A stretch of DNA of 64,000 nucleotides from Nitrospirota bacterium (GTDB lineage Bacteria; Nitrospirota; Thermodesulfovibrionia; Thermodesulfovibrionales; Dissulfurispiraceae): NCBI GenBank assembly GCA_009773415.1, contig WSNO01000004.1:35186-99185 (forward strand), written 5' to 3'. The notes under the pieces are model-generated. The model was not told where the DNA came from. It did not search any database and saw nothing but the letters and a program-made list of their open reading frames with translations. The position numbers and the translations under genes are program-made. Shown here piece after piece: positions 55,040 to 64,000 of this stretch (its first letter is position 1; each line of letters opens with the position of its first letter).

Positions 55040-56431
55040 ATGAACATGAAACAGATTTCGCCCGCGCTCTTTCTCATCGCCTGCATGCTCTTTCTCGCAG
55101 TCCAGCCGGGTCTTTCGCACGCCGATGGGCTGCGCTCCCACGCCCAGTTTCATCAACCGTTTCAGCTGTTGCCGAAGGTGGCGGACGACGATCCCTATTC
55201 ACTGTATTTCCCGTTTGAAGTGACCCGTGCGGGAAGAATTCGGGTGTACATCGAGCAGACCGGTCTTGTTCCGGGCACGGGAGCCCCTGGTCGCGTTATA
55301 CTGGTGGACGCGCGCATGTTCGACGGGCTGGATTTGGCAACCTGGAAAAAATGGATCTTAAAAATCAACAAGTATAACCCCGCCGAGTGGGTTGCGGGCG
55401 ATGAAATCCGCGGCGCCGTCAAATATATTCGGAATACTCTAAACGACATCCTGGGTAAAGAGGATAAGCCGCCGAAGTGGCTTCATGGTCGGCAAGACCT
55501 TTCCAAAACCATCCCGCTGGTATATGACGTGGACGATGATGAGCTGCGGAAAACCGGTGGACGCTACCTTGTGTGGCTGCGGAACCCTTCCGCGCGGCAA
55601 TACAACGGAAACGTGATAATAACATATCCCGGTGATGACTGGAATGTGGCCCCGGAGCTCGAAAAGACGTATCCGCACAAGCCGGATTTGGCTGTTGATA
55701 ACATAAGGCTGGATGGAAACAACCAGGTTGTGGTTACTCTGGCCAATCACGGGTGGGGGCTTCATAAGGTTCGCTGGAACCAGCAGGGGGACCGGGCGAT
55801 ATATCTGCAGCTGCAGCTCGATGGTAATAAATGGGGAGGAGCAACCCTTGCGGAGATGGACCCGCAAAAACAGCTGTCATCGGGGAAAAGCAGCATAACG
55901 TATAACACCGGTCTTGTCCTGACGCAGCCTGCGCGGGTCACCGCTGTTATAGACTCCAACCTTGTCGTGGCGGAAGACAACGACAGGAACAACAGACGCA
56001 CCGAATCCCTTGAGCTCAATGACGGGCGGCGGCACAAACGGCAACCGGAAGGGCAGCCGTCTTCCACAGGAGGGGTCGGACAGGTCCCTGCGGAACTGCC
56101 CGACCTCGCCGTGACCGATATTTTTGCCGATACGCGGAAACGCGTTGCAATCCGTGTGGCCAATAATGGCGGCAGCCTGCCCGAAGGCGCCTGGACCGGC
56201 GAGCCGAACATCCAGCTGCGCCTGTTGATGAACGGTCGATCGTGGGCGTATGTTCCGCTCAATATGCTCGATCCGCGCCGAGATCTCCGCCAAAAAGGCT
56301 CAAGCGTCGTTTACACAACCGACCTTGTGGTCAGGAATCAGGTCGAGATCACCGCGATCATAGACGAAATGGGCCAGCTTCAGGAGAGCAATGAAAACAA
56401 TAATACACTTATTCGTTCCCTGGCGCCCTGA
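55040..56431 (+). CDS. Secreted protein with two CARDB-like domains
   Basis: A 463-residue exported protein. The signal peptide is MNMKQISPALFLIACMLFLA followed by VQPGLSHA. Residues 30-210 are of unknown fold. Two CARDB-like beta sandwich domains follow, starting PDLAVDNIRLDGNNQVVVTL (about residue 219) and PDLAVTDIFADTRKRVAIRV (about 355), each ending in a V-x-A-x-I-D...E-x-N-x-x-N-N pattern. A Pro/Gln/Gly linker separates them. Such domains are adhesion or protein-binding modules on surface or periplasmic proteins. AGGAAAGG precedes the ATG. It is monocistronic, with its own promoter and 3' hairpin. Confidence 0.8.
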   Translation: MNMKQISPALFLIACMLFLAVQPGLSHADGLRSHAQFHQPFQLLPKVADDDPYSLYFPFEVTRAGRIRVYIEQTGLVPGTGAPGRVILVDARMFDGLDLATWKKWILKINKYNPAEWVAGDEIRGAVKYIRNTLNDILGKEDKPPKWLHGRQDLSKTIPLVYDVDDDELRKTGGRYLVWLRNPSARQYNGNVIITYPGDDWNVAPELEKTYPHKPDLAVDNIRLDGNNQVVVTLANHGWGLHKVRWNQQGDRAIYLQLQLDGNKWGGATLAEMDPQKQLSSGKSSITYNTGLVLTQPARVTAVIDSNLVVAEDNDRNNRRTESLELNDGRRHKRQPEGQPSSTGGVGQVPAELPDLAVTDIFADTRKRVAIRVANNGGSLPEGAWTGEPNIQLRLLMNGRSWAYVPLNMLDPRRDLRQKGSSVVYTTDLVVRNQVEITAIIDEMGQLQESNENNNTLIRSLAP

Positions 56432-56458
56432 TAGTGCCCGTTGCTCAGCATGATTTGA

Positions 56459-56500
56459 CAATCTGCCGACCCCGCGCCGTGCGGCGCAGTCGGCAGATTG
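56459..56500 (+). terminator. Strong hairpin after the CARDB-like gene
   Basis: CAATCTGCCGAC pairs perfectly with GTCGGCAGATTG, and the loop can itself fold through GCGCC/GGCGC. There is no T-run, so it is either a Rho-assisted terminator or a 3' stabilising stem. It lies between two convergent genes. Confidence 0.6.
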
Positions 56501-56557
56501 TACAGTTCAGGATCCTGCTCTTTCGTGCTTGCTGAAGGGGCGGTCTGCGAAGCGGCG

Positions 56558-57595
56558 CTACATCACTTTCCACTGTTGCGGGAAAAAGAGCTTTTCATAG
56601 GTCATCAGGGCAAACGGGTCCGTCATGCCGGCGATGAAATCACAGACGAGGCGATGCTTTTCGCTGTCGCGCGGAATTGGGACATCCTTGAACGCCCCTT
56701 CCGGGTGTTCACTGTAAAAGGCATACAGTGAACGAAGTATTCCTTTTGCCTTGTCGAGTTCAGCGCGGACAACCGGATTTTCATACACCGAGCGAAACAT
56801 GAGCTCGCGCAGCGCGTATACGGCCCTGCCGACCTCTTCGCTCAGCACGACCGCCGACAGGTTGCGGGCGAGGGAAGCTGCCACCACATCGCGCACCATG
56901 GAATCTATGCGCTTTGCATACGCTTCGCCAATCACCCGTGTTATCTCGCCCGGCACATCGGCACGCTTTACCACCCCGGCACGAACCGCATCGTCAAGGT
57001 CGTGATTCAGATAGGCAACAATATCGGCGATGCGGACGATTTGGCCTTCGAGCGTCGCCGGGCGATCCTTTTCGGACTCCGGCATAATCATGCCCCTGCC
57101 CTTTGAGTGCTTGAGAATGCCGTCTCGCACTTCATGCGTAAGGTTCAATCCCCTGCCGTCCTTTTCGAGCACATCCACAACCCGCAGGCTTTGCTTGTAA
57201 TGATCAAAGCCCCCGGGATGCAGTTCGTCAAGCACCTCTTCGCCGGCATGGCCGAACGGTGTATGGCCAAGATCATGCCCTAGTGCAATTGCTTCTGTCA
57301 GGTCCTCATTTAGACGCAATGCGCGGGCTATGGTTCTTGCAATCTGAGCAACTTCAAGGACATGGGTCAATCGGGTGCGGTAGTGGTCTCCCTTGGGCGC
57401 GAGAAAGACCTGAGTTTTCTGCTTCAGGCGACGAAAGGCTTTGCAGTGGATTATGCGGTCGCGGTCGCGCTGAAAGCAGGTTCTGATATCGTCCTCTTTT
57501 TCGGGGCGCGCCCTGCCGCGACTGCGGCTGCTGAGGCAGGCATTCGCATGCAGAAACTGCCGCTCGATATCCTCTGTCTGCTCACGAATGCTCAT
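56558..57595 (-). CDS. Deoxyguanosinetriphosphate triphosphohydrolase-like protein
   Basis: HD-domain dNTPase of 345 residues that releases triphosphate from dNTPs. The HD ligands are in [17 protein letters not shown], then [21 protein letters not shown], with a later Asp in [16 protein letters not shown]. The N-terminal [20 protein letters not shown] and [20 protein letters not shown] are typical of the shorter, hexameric dGTPase-like type-2 subgroup, which is broader in substrate than E. coli Dgt. It shares no operon with neighbours, which are convergent or separated by a repeat. Confidence 0.92.
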   Translation of the reverse strand: MSIREQTEDIERQFLHANACLSSRSRGRARPEKEDDIRTCFQRDRDRIIHCKAFRRLKQKTQVFLAPKGDHYRTRLTHVLEVAQIARTIARALRLNEDLTEAIALGHDLGHTPFGHAGEEVLDELHPGGFDHYKQSLRVVDVLEKDGRGLNLTHEVRDGILKHSKGRGMIMPESEKDRPATLEGQIVRIADIVAYLNHDLDDAVRAGVVKRADVPGEITRVIGEAYAKRIDSMVRDVVAASLARNLSAVVLSEEVGRAVYALRELMFRSVYENPVVRAELDKAKGILRSLYAFYSEHPEGAFKDVPIPRDSEKHRLVCDFIAGMTDPFALMTYEKLFFPQQWKVM

Positions 57596-57666
57596 GCCGA
57601 TTGTTGCCCGATGCTGCGTGATTGATGCTTCAACCCGGAATTGACATGAGGATTTGTAGTAATTCC

Positions 57667-57751
57667 GTCACTCCGCGCTTGTCCTGTAAAGGCTATCGGG
57701 AGTCTTTCCGCATGTCTCGTACCGGAAGGATTGCAAACAAGCCGGAATGAC
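57667..57751. repeat. Inverted-repeat element, REP/MITE-like
   Basis: GTCACTCCGCGCTTG and CAAGCCGGAATGAC form imperfect inverted arms about 55 bases apart in the dgt-selA spacer. The GTCATTCCGGC-type arm sequence resembles dispersed palindromic elements common in bacterial intergenic DNA. Only one copy is in the window, so dispersal cannot be shown here. Confidence 0.4.
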
Positions 57752-57841
57752 AAAAAAATCGGCAAAACAAAGAGTTGCGATGCTAACATGTGTTCTAATG
57801 ACAATTGCGGAGTTAATAATCCGTTCATACAATCCCCGTCA

Positions 57842-59239
57842 TCATTCTGAAATCGCAGCAGAGACCCCTGCCGCCAGCGGCGCAATGTCTTCATCAAGCA
57901 CAGTCCGCGCATCAAGCACAACGGCATCATCCTTGATGCGGGCGATAATCGGCGGTTTCTGTTTCCGCAGCTTAGCCTCCAGCGCATTGACGGTCATGCC
58001 GGAAGGACGGACGGCGACCGCGAAGGTCTCCAGCAGTACTTCAGAAAGAGCGCCGCCGCCCGACTGCGAAGCATCCTGAACAATCCTGATGTCAGCGGCC
58101 CCTGCGGCGACGGCCTTCTTCATGCGCGCGGCAATCTTCTGCGCCCGCTTTTTGATCTCCTCAGGCTTCATGAAGAGCATGCGAAGCGTCGGAATCTCTT
58201 TTTTTGCACGCTCTTCATCGAGATAGAGATGAAGTGTCGCTTCAAAGGCAGCAAGTGTCATCTTGTCGACGCGCACCGCGCGCATAAGCTGGTTTTTTGC
58301 AATAATATCAATGAGTTCTTTCTTTCCTACAATAACGCCGCCCTGCGGCCCGCCCAGCAGTTTGTCGCCGCTGAATGTGACGAGGTCGGCACCGGCGCTG
58401 AGAACCTCCTGAACCGTCGGTTCGATATAAATGCCATAGGGTTTCATATCGATCAGACTCCCGCTGCCCAAGTCAAACATGACTGGAACGGTATGCTTTT
58501 TCCCGAGAGCGGCCAGTCGCTCAACAGAAGGAGTCTCCGTAAACCCGACCATCCGGAAATTTGACTGATGCACCTTCATCAGAAGCGCGGTGTTTTCATT
58601 GATCGCGTTTTCATAATCATATGCATGCGTCTTGTTCGTCGTGCCGACCTCGCGCAGAATTGCGCCGCTGTTGCTCATTACATCAGGAACACGGAACGAG
58701 CCGCCAATCTCGACCAGTTCGCCACGGGAGACAATAACCTCCCTGCCTTTTGCCAGCGCCACAAGACAAACGAACACCGCGGCAGCATTGTTGTTCACAA
58801 TAAGACTCGCCTCAGCGCCCGTTATATCGTTTATCAGTCGCTGCACATGGCTGTACCTCTTGCCCCGCCTGCCGTGCTCAAGGTCGTACTCAAGATTGGA
58901 ATAGCCCGCTGCAATCTCTGTTACATGCCGCAAAACAGCGTCCGAAAGAACAGAGCGCCCAAGATTCGTATGAACCACAACCCCCGTTGCATTGATAGCC
59001 GGCTGAAGGCTGTATGAGCAGAGCTTTTGAATCCGGGCATCCATTTCGGCAAGCAGCGCCTGCAGGTCGGAAGAAAAACGACCCCCGGTCCGGATGCGGT
59101 CGCGCTCCCGCTGGAGCATATCGCGAATGCCCTGCAGAACATACCTGCGCGGGTAACGGTCAAGCCAGCAAGCTCCTTCAGCGGACTTCAGAATTTCATC
59201 AACAGACGGTAATGCTGTCAGCAGCTTCTGATGTTCCAT
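57842..59239 (-). CDS. selA: L-seryl-tRNA(Sec) selenium transferase
   Basis: PLP enzyme converting seryl-tRNA(Sec) to selenocysteinyl-tRNA(Sec) with selenophosphate. The 465-residue protein has normal length. Family features: SLIVNNNAAAVFVCLVALAK, the PLP-binding Lys in FSGDKLLGGPQGGVIVGKKE, and NATGVVVHTNLGRSVLSD. The ATG (MEHQKLLTALPS) follows AAGGAG at 7 bases; the earlier in-frame start lacks a site. selB, selC and selD are not in the window. The presence of selA implies the organism makes selenoproteins, so some in-frame TGA codons genome-wide will encode selenocysteine. Confidence 0.96.
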   Translation of the reverse strand: MEHQKLLTALPSVDEILKSAEGACWLDRYPRRYVLQGIRDMLQRERDRIRTGGRFSSDLQALLAEMDARIQKLCSYSLQPAINATGVVVHTNLGRSVLSDAVLRHVTEIAAGYSNLEYDLEHGRRGKRYSHVQRLINDITGAEASLIVNNNAAAVFVCLVALAKGREVIVSRGELVEIGGSFRVPDVMSNSGAILREVGTTNKTHAYDYENAINENTALLMKVHQSNFRMVGFTETPSVERLAALGKKHTVPVMFDLGSGSLIDMKPYGIYIEPTVQEVLSAGADLVTFSGDKLLGGPQGGVIVGKKELIDIIAKNQLMRAVRVDKMTLAAFEATLHLYLDEERAKKEIPTLRMLFMKPEEIKKRAQKIAARMKKAVAAGAADIRIVQDASQSGGGALSEVLLETFAVAVRPSGMTVNALEAKLRKQKPPIIARIKDDAVVLDARTVLDEDIAPLAAGVSAAISE

Positions 59240-59284
59240 GGACACGCTCCTTAAACATTTCAAAAATGATGCCGCAAAAATCAA

Positions 59285-59751
59285 ACTATGGAAAAATCAA
59301 TTTCCCATAGAAAAAGACTTCACCGGCATATCTTAAAAATACAGTCCAGCGCTGTTTTGCTAATCAGCGCGCCGTTGTCTTTTGCGCTATTGTACCCGGT
59401 TATCCGAGACTTTTCAAAGGCATCCGTTTTGTATTATGATACATAGTCGTAAAAAAGGCTTCTTGGTTAGCTATTTATCCATAGCCTATGCATTGTGATT
59501 GCCGATTGATGCCGGCTGTCTGCCGACGCGGCTCTTCAATCAGACAACCGCGATCAACAATTCCTGAAACGTCCGGCCTCGTTGCTGGAGAGAGTATGCT
59601 CGAACGGCACTGTTTGATCGGGCCGGAGCAGATCGCAGAGGCGATCAAGCAGGAACTGTTTATGAATTATAGTGTCCGCCACGCCGACCGCAGGGGACCG
59701 ATCTATCCATGATGGTACTGCGGCGGGTTTCCCTTGAAGGAGAACATGTGT
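59285..59751. other. Leader region between selA and serA
   Basis: About 470 bases with no gene I can support. TATGAT near 59435 could be a -10 box for serA, with a poor -35, leaving a long leader. A 74-codon plus-strand frame (59488-59712) ending near the serA ribosome site lacks a start signal and family match. The long leader could hold a regulatory RNA, but I cannot identify one. Confidence 0.3.
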
Positions 59752-61332
59752 ATGCAGAAAGTGCTTATCAGCGACAACATCTCGTCCCGATGCGTCGAGA
59801 TCCTGAAAAACGCAGGGCTTGAAGTCGACGTCAGTACCGGCCTGAAGCCTGAAGAGCTGAAGTCGGTTATCGGCGAATATTCCGGTCTCGTCATTCGCAG
59901 CGCCACCAAGGTAACCGCTGACCTTATTGATGCCGCAGAAAACCTCAAGGTTATAGGTCGTGCCGGGTCAGGGCTCGACAACGTAGACAAGGCTGCTGCG
60001 TCGAAAAAGGGAATCGTTGTCATGAATACGCCGGGCGGCAATACCGTTACGACAGCTGAACACGCTATAGCCATGATGTTCGCCGCTGCCCGCAAAATCG
60101 CCCAGGCAAATGCCTCCATGTCGTCAGGCAAATGGGAAAAGAAAAAATTCATGGGCATCGAGCTTTTCAATAAAACACTTGGCATCATCGGCCTGGGGAA
60201 AATCGGCGGCGAGGTCGCCAAGCGCGCGCAGGGACTCGGAATGAACGTCATCGCATACGATCCGTTCCTGAGCCAGGAGAGGGCAGCGGAAATGGGCATC
60301 GCAAAGGGTGCGATTTCAGAAATCATGAAGCGTGCGGATTTCATCACCGTCCACACACCGCTCACTGCTGAAACACGGGGGCTCTTCAACAAAGAGTCGC
60401 TCAAGACGTGCAAAAAGGGAGTTGTCCTGATCAACTGTGCACGCGGCGGCATCATCAATGAAAAAGATCTGCTTGAGGCGCTGAACAGCGGGCAGGTCGG
60501 CGCAGCAGCCCTTGATGTTTTTGAGGTTGAACCGCCGGTTGGCAATCCGCTTGTCGGCCATGAAAACGTCGTCTGCACCCCGCACCTCGGCGCATCCACC
60601 GAAGAAGCGCAGGAAAATGTCGCGGTTGCGGTTGCCGAGCAGATCGTTGATTATCTTGTCTATGGCACCATCCGCAATGCGGTCAACTTCCCGTCAATTC
60701 CGGCGGATCAGGTTGCAACGCTGCAGCCCTGGATCAACCTTGCGGATTTGATGGGCAGCTTTACCAGCCAGTTGTTCGAGGACGGCATCACGGAACTGAC
60801 GGTCGAGTACCGCGGCGATGTCGCCGCTCTGAACTGCCAGCCCATAACAATTGCGGCCATCAAGGGCCTGCTGAATCCGATCCTTCTTGAAACGGTCAAC
60901 TTCGTGAATGCGCCGTTCATCGCAAAGGAGCGCGGCATCGAGGTGAAGGAAACGAAGAGCAAGGATTCAGGCGACTTTCAGTCCCTGATTGTGCTGAAGG
61001 TGAAGTCCGCGACGAAAGAACGGTCTGTTGAGGGCACCCTCTTCAGCAAGAAGGATCCGCGCATCGTCAGGATTGATAGATACCCCGTGGAAATTCTCCC
61101 GGAGGGCCCGATGCTCGTCATGCAGAACAACGACATGCCCGGCGTCATCGGGAACATTGGAACGACTCTCGGCAACGCTGGGATCAATATCGCCAGGATG
61201 CATTTCGGCAGGGAGAGCGCGGGCGGCAAGGCGCTTTCAGTGGTGAACATCGATTCCCCCGCGACTGACGCCGTGCTGGAGCAAATCAGAACGTTGCCGA
61301 ACATTCTTCTTGTCAAAGCAATTACTGTATAG
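59752..61332 (+). CDS. serA: D-3-phosphoglycerate dehydrogenase
   Basis: First step of serine synthesis: oxidises 3-phosphoglycerate with NAD. The 526-residue protein is the long type: substrate/NAD domains (1-315) with GLGKIGGEVAKRAQGLGMNV, NCARGGIINEKDLLEALNSG and the catalytic His in CTPHLGASTEEAQENV, then an ASB intervening domain (about 320-450) and a C-terminal ACT domain (MLVMQNNDMPGVIGNIGTTL) for serine feedback. I choose the ATG giving MQKVLISDNISSR, 9 bases after AAGGAG; an ATG two codons earlier is too close to that site. Confidence 0.97.
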   Translation: MQKVLISDNISSRCVEILKNAGLEVDVSTGLKPEELKSVIGEYSGLVIRSATKVTADLIDAAENLKVIGRAGSGLDNVDKAAASKKGIVVMNTPGGNTVTTAEHAIAMMFAAARKIAQANASMSSGKWEKKKFMGIELFNKTLGIIGLGKIGGEVAKRAQGLGMNVIAYDPFLSQERAAEMGIAKGAISEIMKRADFITVHTPLTAETRGLFNKESLKTCKKGVVLINCARGGIINEKDLLEALNSGQVGAAALDVFEVEPPVGNPLVGHENVVCTPHLGASTEEAQENVAVAVAEQIVDYLVYGTIRNAVNFPSIPADQVATLQPWINLADLMGSFTSQLFEDGITELTVEYRGDVAALNCQPITIAAIKGLLNPILLETVNFVNAPFIAKERGIEVKETKSKDSGDFQSLIVLKVKSATKERSVEGTLFSKKDPRIVRIDRYPVEILPEGPMLVMQNNDMPGVIGNIGTTLGNAGINIARMHFGRESAGGKALSVVNIDSPATDAVLEQIRTLPNILLVKAITV

Positions 61333-61338
61333 GGATAG

Positions 61339-62703
<1,365 letters not shown>

Positions 62704-62744
62704 AACCCGTTATGGGTGCGCGGTAATCCGTGCTGTGCAATGAT

Positions 62745-62777
62745 AAAGGCCGCCCGTTTCAGGGCGGCCTTTATTTT
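62745..62777 (+). terminator. Rho-independent terminator of purA
   Basis: AAAGGCCGCCC pairs with GGGCGGCCTTT around a short loop and is followed by ATTTT. The symmetrical AAA/TTT flanks allow termination in both directions. It separates purA from the insertion sequence. Confidence 0.85.
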
Positions 62778-62789
62778 GCGGCTGAAGTT

Positions 62790-64000
62790 TATCCCAAAAT
62801 AGTCATTAGCGAGCAAGTTCTAATGGCCGTCATTAGAGAATGCAGTAGATAAGTCATTGAAAGAGCGTTAAAATAGAGCAAAGCGCCGAGCGCCAGTTGC
62901 AGGAAGAAACCGGTAAGGAAAGCATCCATGGCAAAAGAGCTTGAATTGAGCTTCAGCGACAAGGAGATAACGCCGTGGGGTGGCATGGCATTGATGATGC
63001 GGCTACTTCAGAAGGTCGGATTCCGGGAAGCATTGGGGAGGGCACAGCTCCCGACACAGGGGTCTAACCGAGGGTATGCGCCTGAGCAACTGATCGAGCA
63101 ATTTATGATAAGCGTATGGTGCGGAGCGAATCGGTTTGAGCATATGGAAGTAACACGACATGACGAAGCGATACGCAAGATATTTGACTACAAGCGCATG
63201 GCGGGGCACAAATCATTTCAGCGGTACTTCCGGAAGTTTGGGCAGGCGGACAATCAGCGAGTATATCGGGCACTGTATCAGTGGTTTTATGAACAGCTGC
63301 ATTTTGACAACTTCACACTGGATCTAGATTCAACCGTCATCAGCCGCTATGGGCAGCAGGAGGGGGCACGGCGTGGCTACAATCCACAGAAGCCAGGGAG
63401 AAACTCCCATCATCCGCTGCTTGCCTTTGTAGCAGATAGCAGGATGGTAGCCAACTGCTGGTTGCGCTCCGGCGACGCCCATACTGCCAATAACTTTGAG
63501 GGTTTTTTGCACGACACCCTGAACAACCTTGCAGGGAAAACGGTTGGGCTGTTACGGGCGGACAGCGGCTTTTATCAAACCTCCATTTTGGAGCATCTTG
63601 AGCACAGGTCTCGTCCGATTCCCTATATCATAGCGGTGCGATTTCACGCTCCGGTGCAGAGAATGCTTGCAGCACATCGTCAGTGGTTTCAAGTAGAAGA
63701 CGGTATAGAAGTGGCATCAGTTCCCTATGCTGCCGGAGGCTGGAACAAAGAACGCAGAATGGTCATGGTGCGGCAGCAGATTATCAGGCGGCCCAAGGCA
63801 ACCGGCAAGACGTTGAAGCTGTTTGCACACGACGTGGAGATCAAAGATTACCGGTACGGCTGCTTTGTCACCAGCCTTGAGCTTCCGGCTCATCTGGTCT
63901 GGAAACTTTATCGGCTGCGGGCAGATGCAGAGAACCGCATCAAGGAACTCAAGTACGACTTTGGCGCCGACAGTTTCAACATGCAGAGCTTCAGTGCCAC
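62790..64000 (+). mobile_element. IS1380-family insertion sequence, right end beyond window
   Basis: The left boundary is estimated from the position of the transposase and the purA terminator; I could not identify the terminal inverted repeat with confidence because the right end is missing. The transposase reading is intact as far as seen. Confidence 0.65.
62928..64000 (+). CDS. IS1380-family transposase, C-terminus beyond window
   Basis: A DDE transposase, about 357 codons visible. It starts MAKELELSFSDKEITPWGGM, with AAGGA before the ATG. Catalytic acidic residues appear as expected: FTLDLDSTVISRYG, VGLLRADSGFY and ENRIKELKYDFG near the end, so the DDE triad lies inside the window. There is no frameshift or stop. 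The element is probably active or recently active. It is the only transposable element gene I see in the 64 kb. Confidence 0.9.
   Translation, partial: MAKELELSFSDKEITPWGGMALMMRLLQKVGFREALGRAQLPTQGSNRGYAPEQLIEQFMISVWCGANRFEHMEVTRHDEAIRKIFDYKRMAGHKSFQRYFRKFGQADNQRVYRALYQWFYEQLHFDNFTLDLDSTVISRYGQQEGARRGYNPQKPGRNSHHPLLAFVADSRMVANCWLRSGDAHTANNFEGFLHDTLNNLAGKTVGLLRADSGFYQTSILEHLEHRSRPIPYIIAVRFHAPVQRMLAAHRQWFQVEDGIEVASVPYAAGGWNKERRMVMVRQQIIRRPKATGKTLKLFAHDVEIKDYRYGCFVTSLELPAHLVWKLYRLRADAENRIKELKYDFGADSFNMQSFSA

Noticed and set aside
59488..59712. 74-codon plus-strand frame before serA
   Set aside because: No ribosome site, Cys/Arg-rich start and no family pattern; treated as leader DNA.

Overview
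The window looks like one contiguous piece of a Gram-negative bacterial chromosome of moderately high GC. The gene content points to an anaerobic or facultative lineage such as Nitrospirota or Desulfobacterota, but no rRNA or clear marker fixes this. Evidence for Gram-negative cell structure includes a rod-shape operon (mreB-mreC-mreD-mrdA-rodA), lipoproteins and periplasmic proteins with signal peptides, a PAP2/ArnT-like lipid glycosyltransferase and an L,D-transpeptidase. Most of the window is ordinary housekeeping DNA with good Shine-Dalgarno sites.

Layout. 1-3.9 kb (minus): phosphate acetyltransferase (cut by the window edge), an HDOD protein, nusB and ribH. 4.1-9.3 kb (minus): the elongasome operon, preceded by a broken RDD-family gene. 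10.2-12.9 kb (plus): a secreted four-repeat protein with an AMIN-like C-terminus, then ftsY. 12.9-20.8 kb (minus): accA, dnaE, a SprT-like protein, a metal-binding lipoprotein and three small genes. 21.0-37.9 kb (almost all minus): a large acetate/organic-acid region with acs, two sodium:solute symporter operons, two DEDD exonucleases, two cNMP/CBS/DUF294 proteins, a sigma-54 response regulator and a Pat-like acyl-CoA synthetase/acetyltransferase. 38-44.8 kb: gyrA, a receiver-domain relic, three tRNAs, rsmG and mnmG. 44.8-51.3 kb: an HDOD protein fused to a degenerate sigma-54 AAA+ domain, a lipid glycosylation cluster and an L,D-transpeptidase. 51.5-59.3 kb: small stress or unknown genes, thioredoxin, a broken panE-like gene, a perfect parS palindrome, a CARDB-like secreted protein, dgt and selA. 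59.7-64 kb (plus): serA, purA and an IS1380-type transposase cut by the right edge.

How the genes fit together. The acetate region is the most interesting part. Two parallel minus-strand operons each carry a small plus large symporter pair, a DnaQ-like exonuclease and a cNMP-CBS-DUF294 protein. Each is preceded by a near-consensus sigma-54 promoter (TGGCATA-N4-TTGCT). Exactly 134 bases upstream of each promoter element lies the same palindromic core (TTACGGAAAGTAA). A sigma-54 response regulator gene lies beside the second copy. The relic of a DUF294 gene start between the second promoter and its exonuclease shows that the two control regions arose by duplication. Pta, Acs and the Pat-like enzyme belong to the same acetate/acetyl-CoA node, and pta may also have a sigma-54 promoter. 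I infer that this is one acetate (or related carboxylate) uptake-and-activation regulon.

The mnmG-rsmG pair with a parS site 10 kb away suggests, but does not prove, a position near the replication origin. At least three genes are visibly decaying: RDD, panE-like and a receiver-domain gene.
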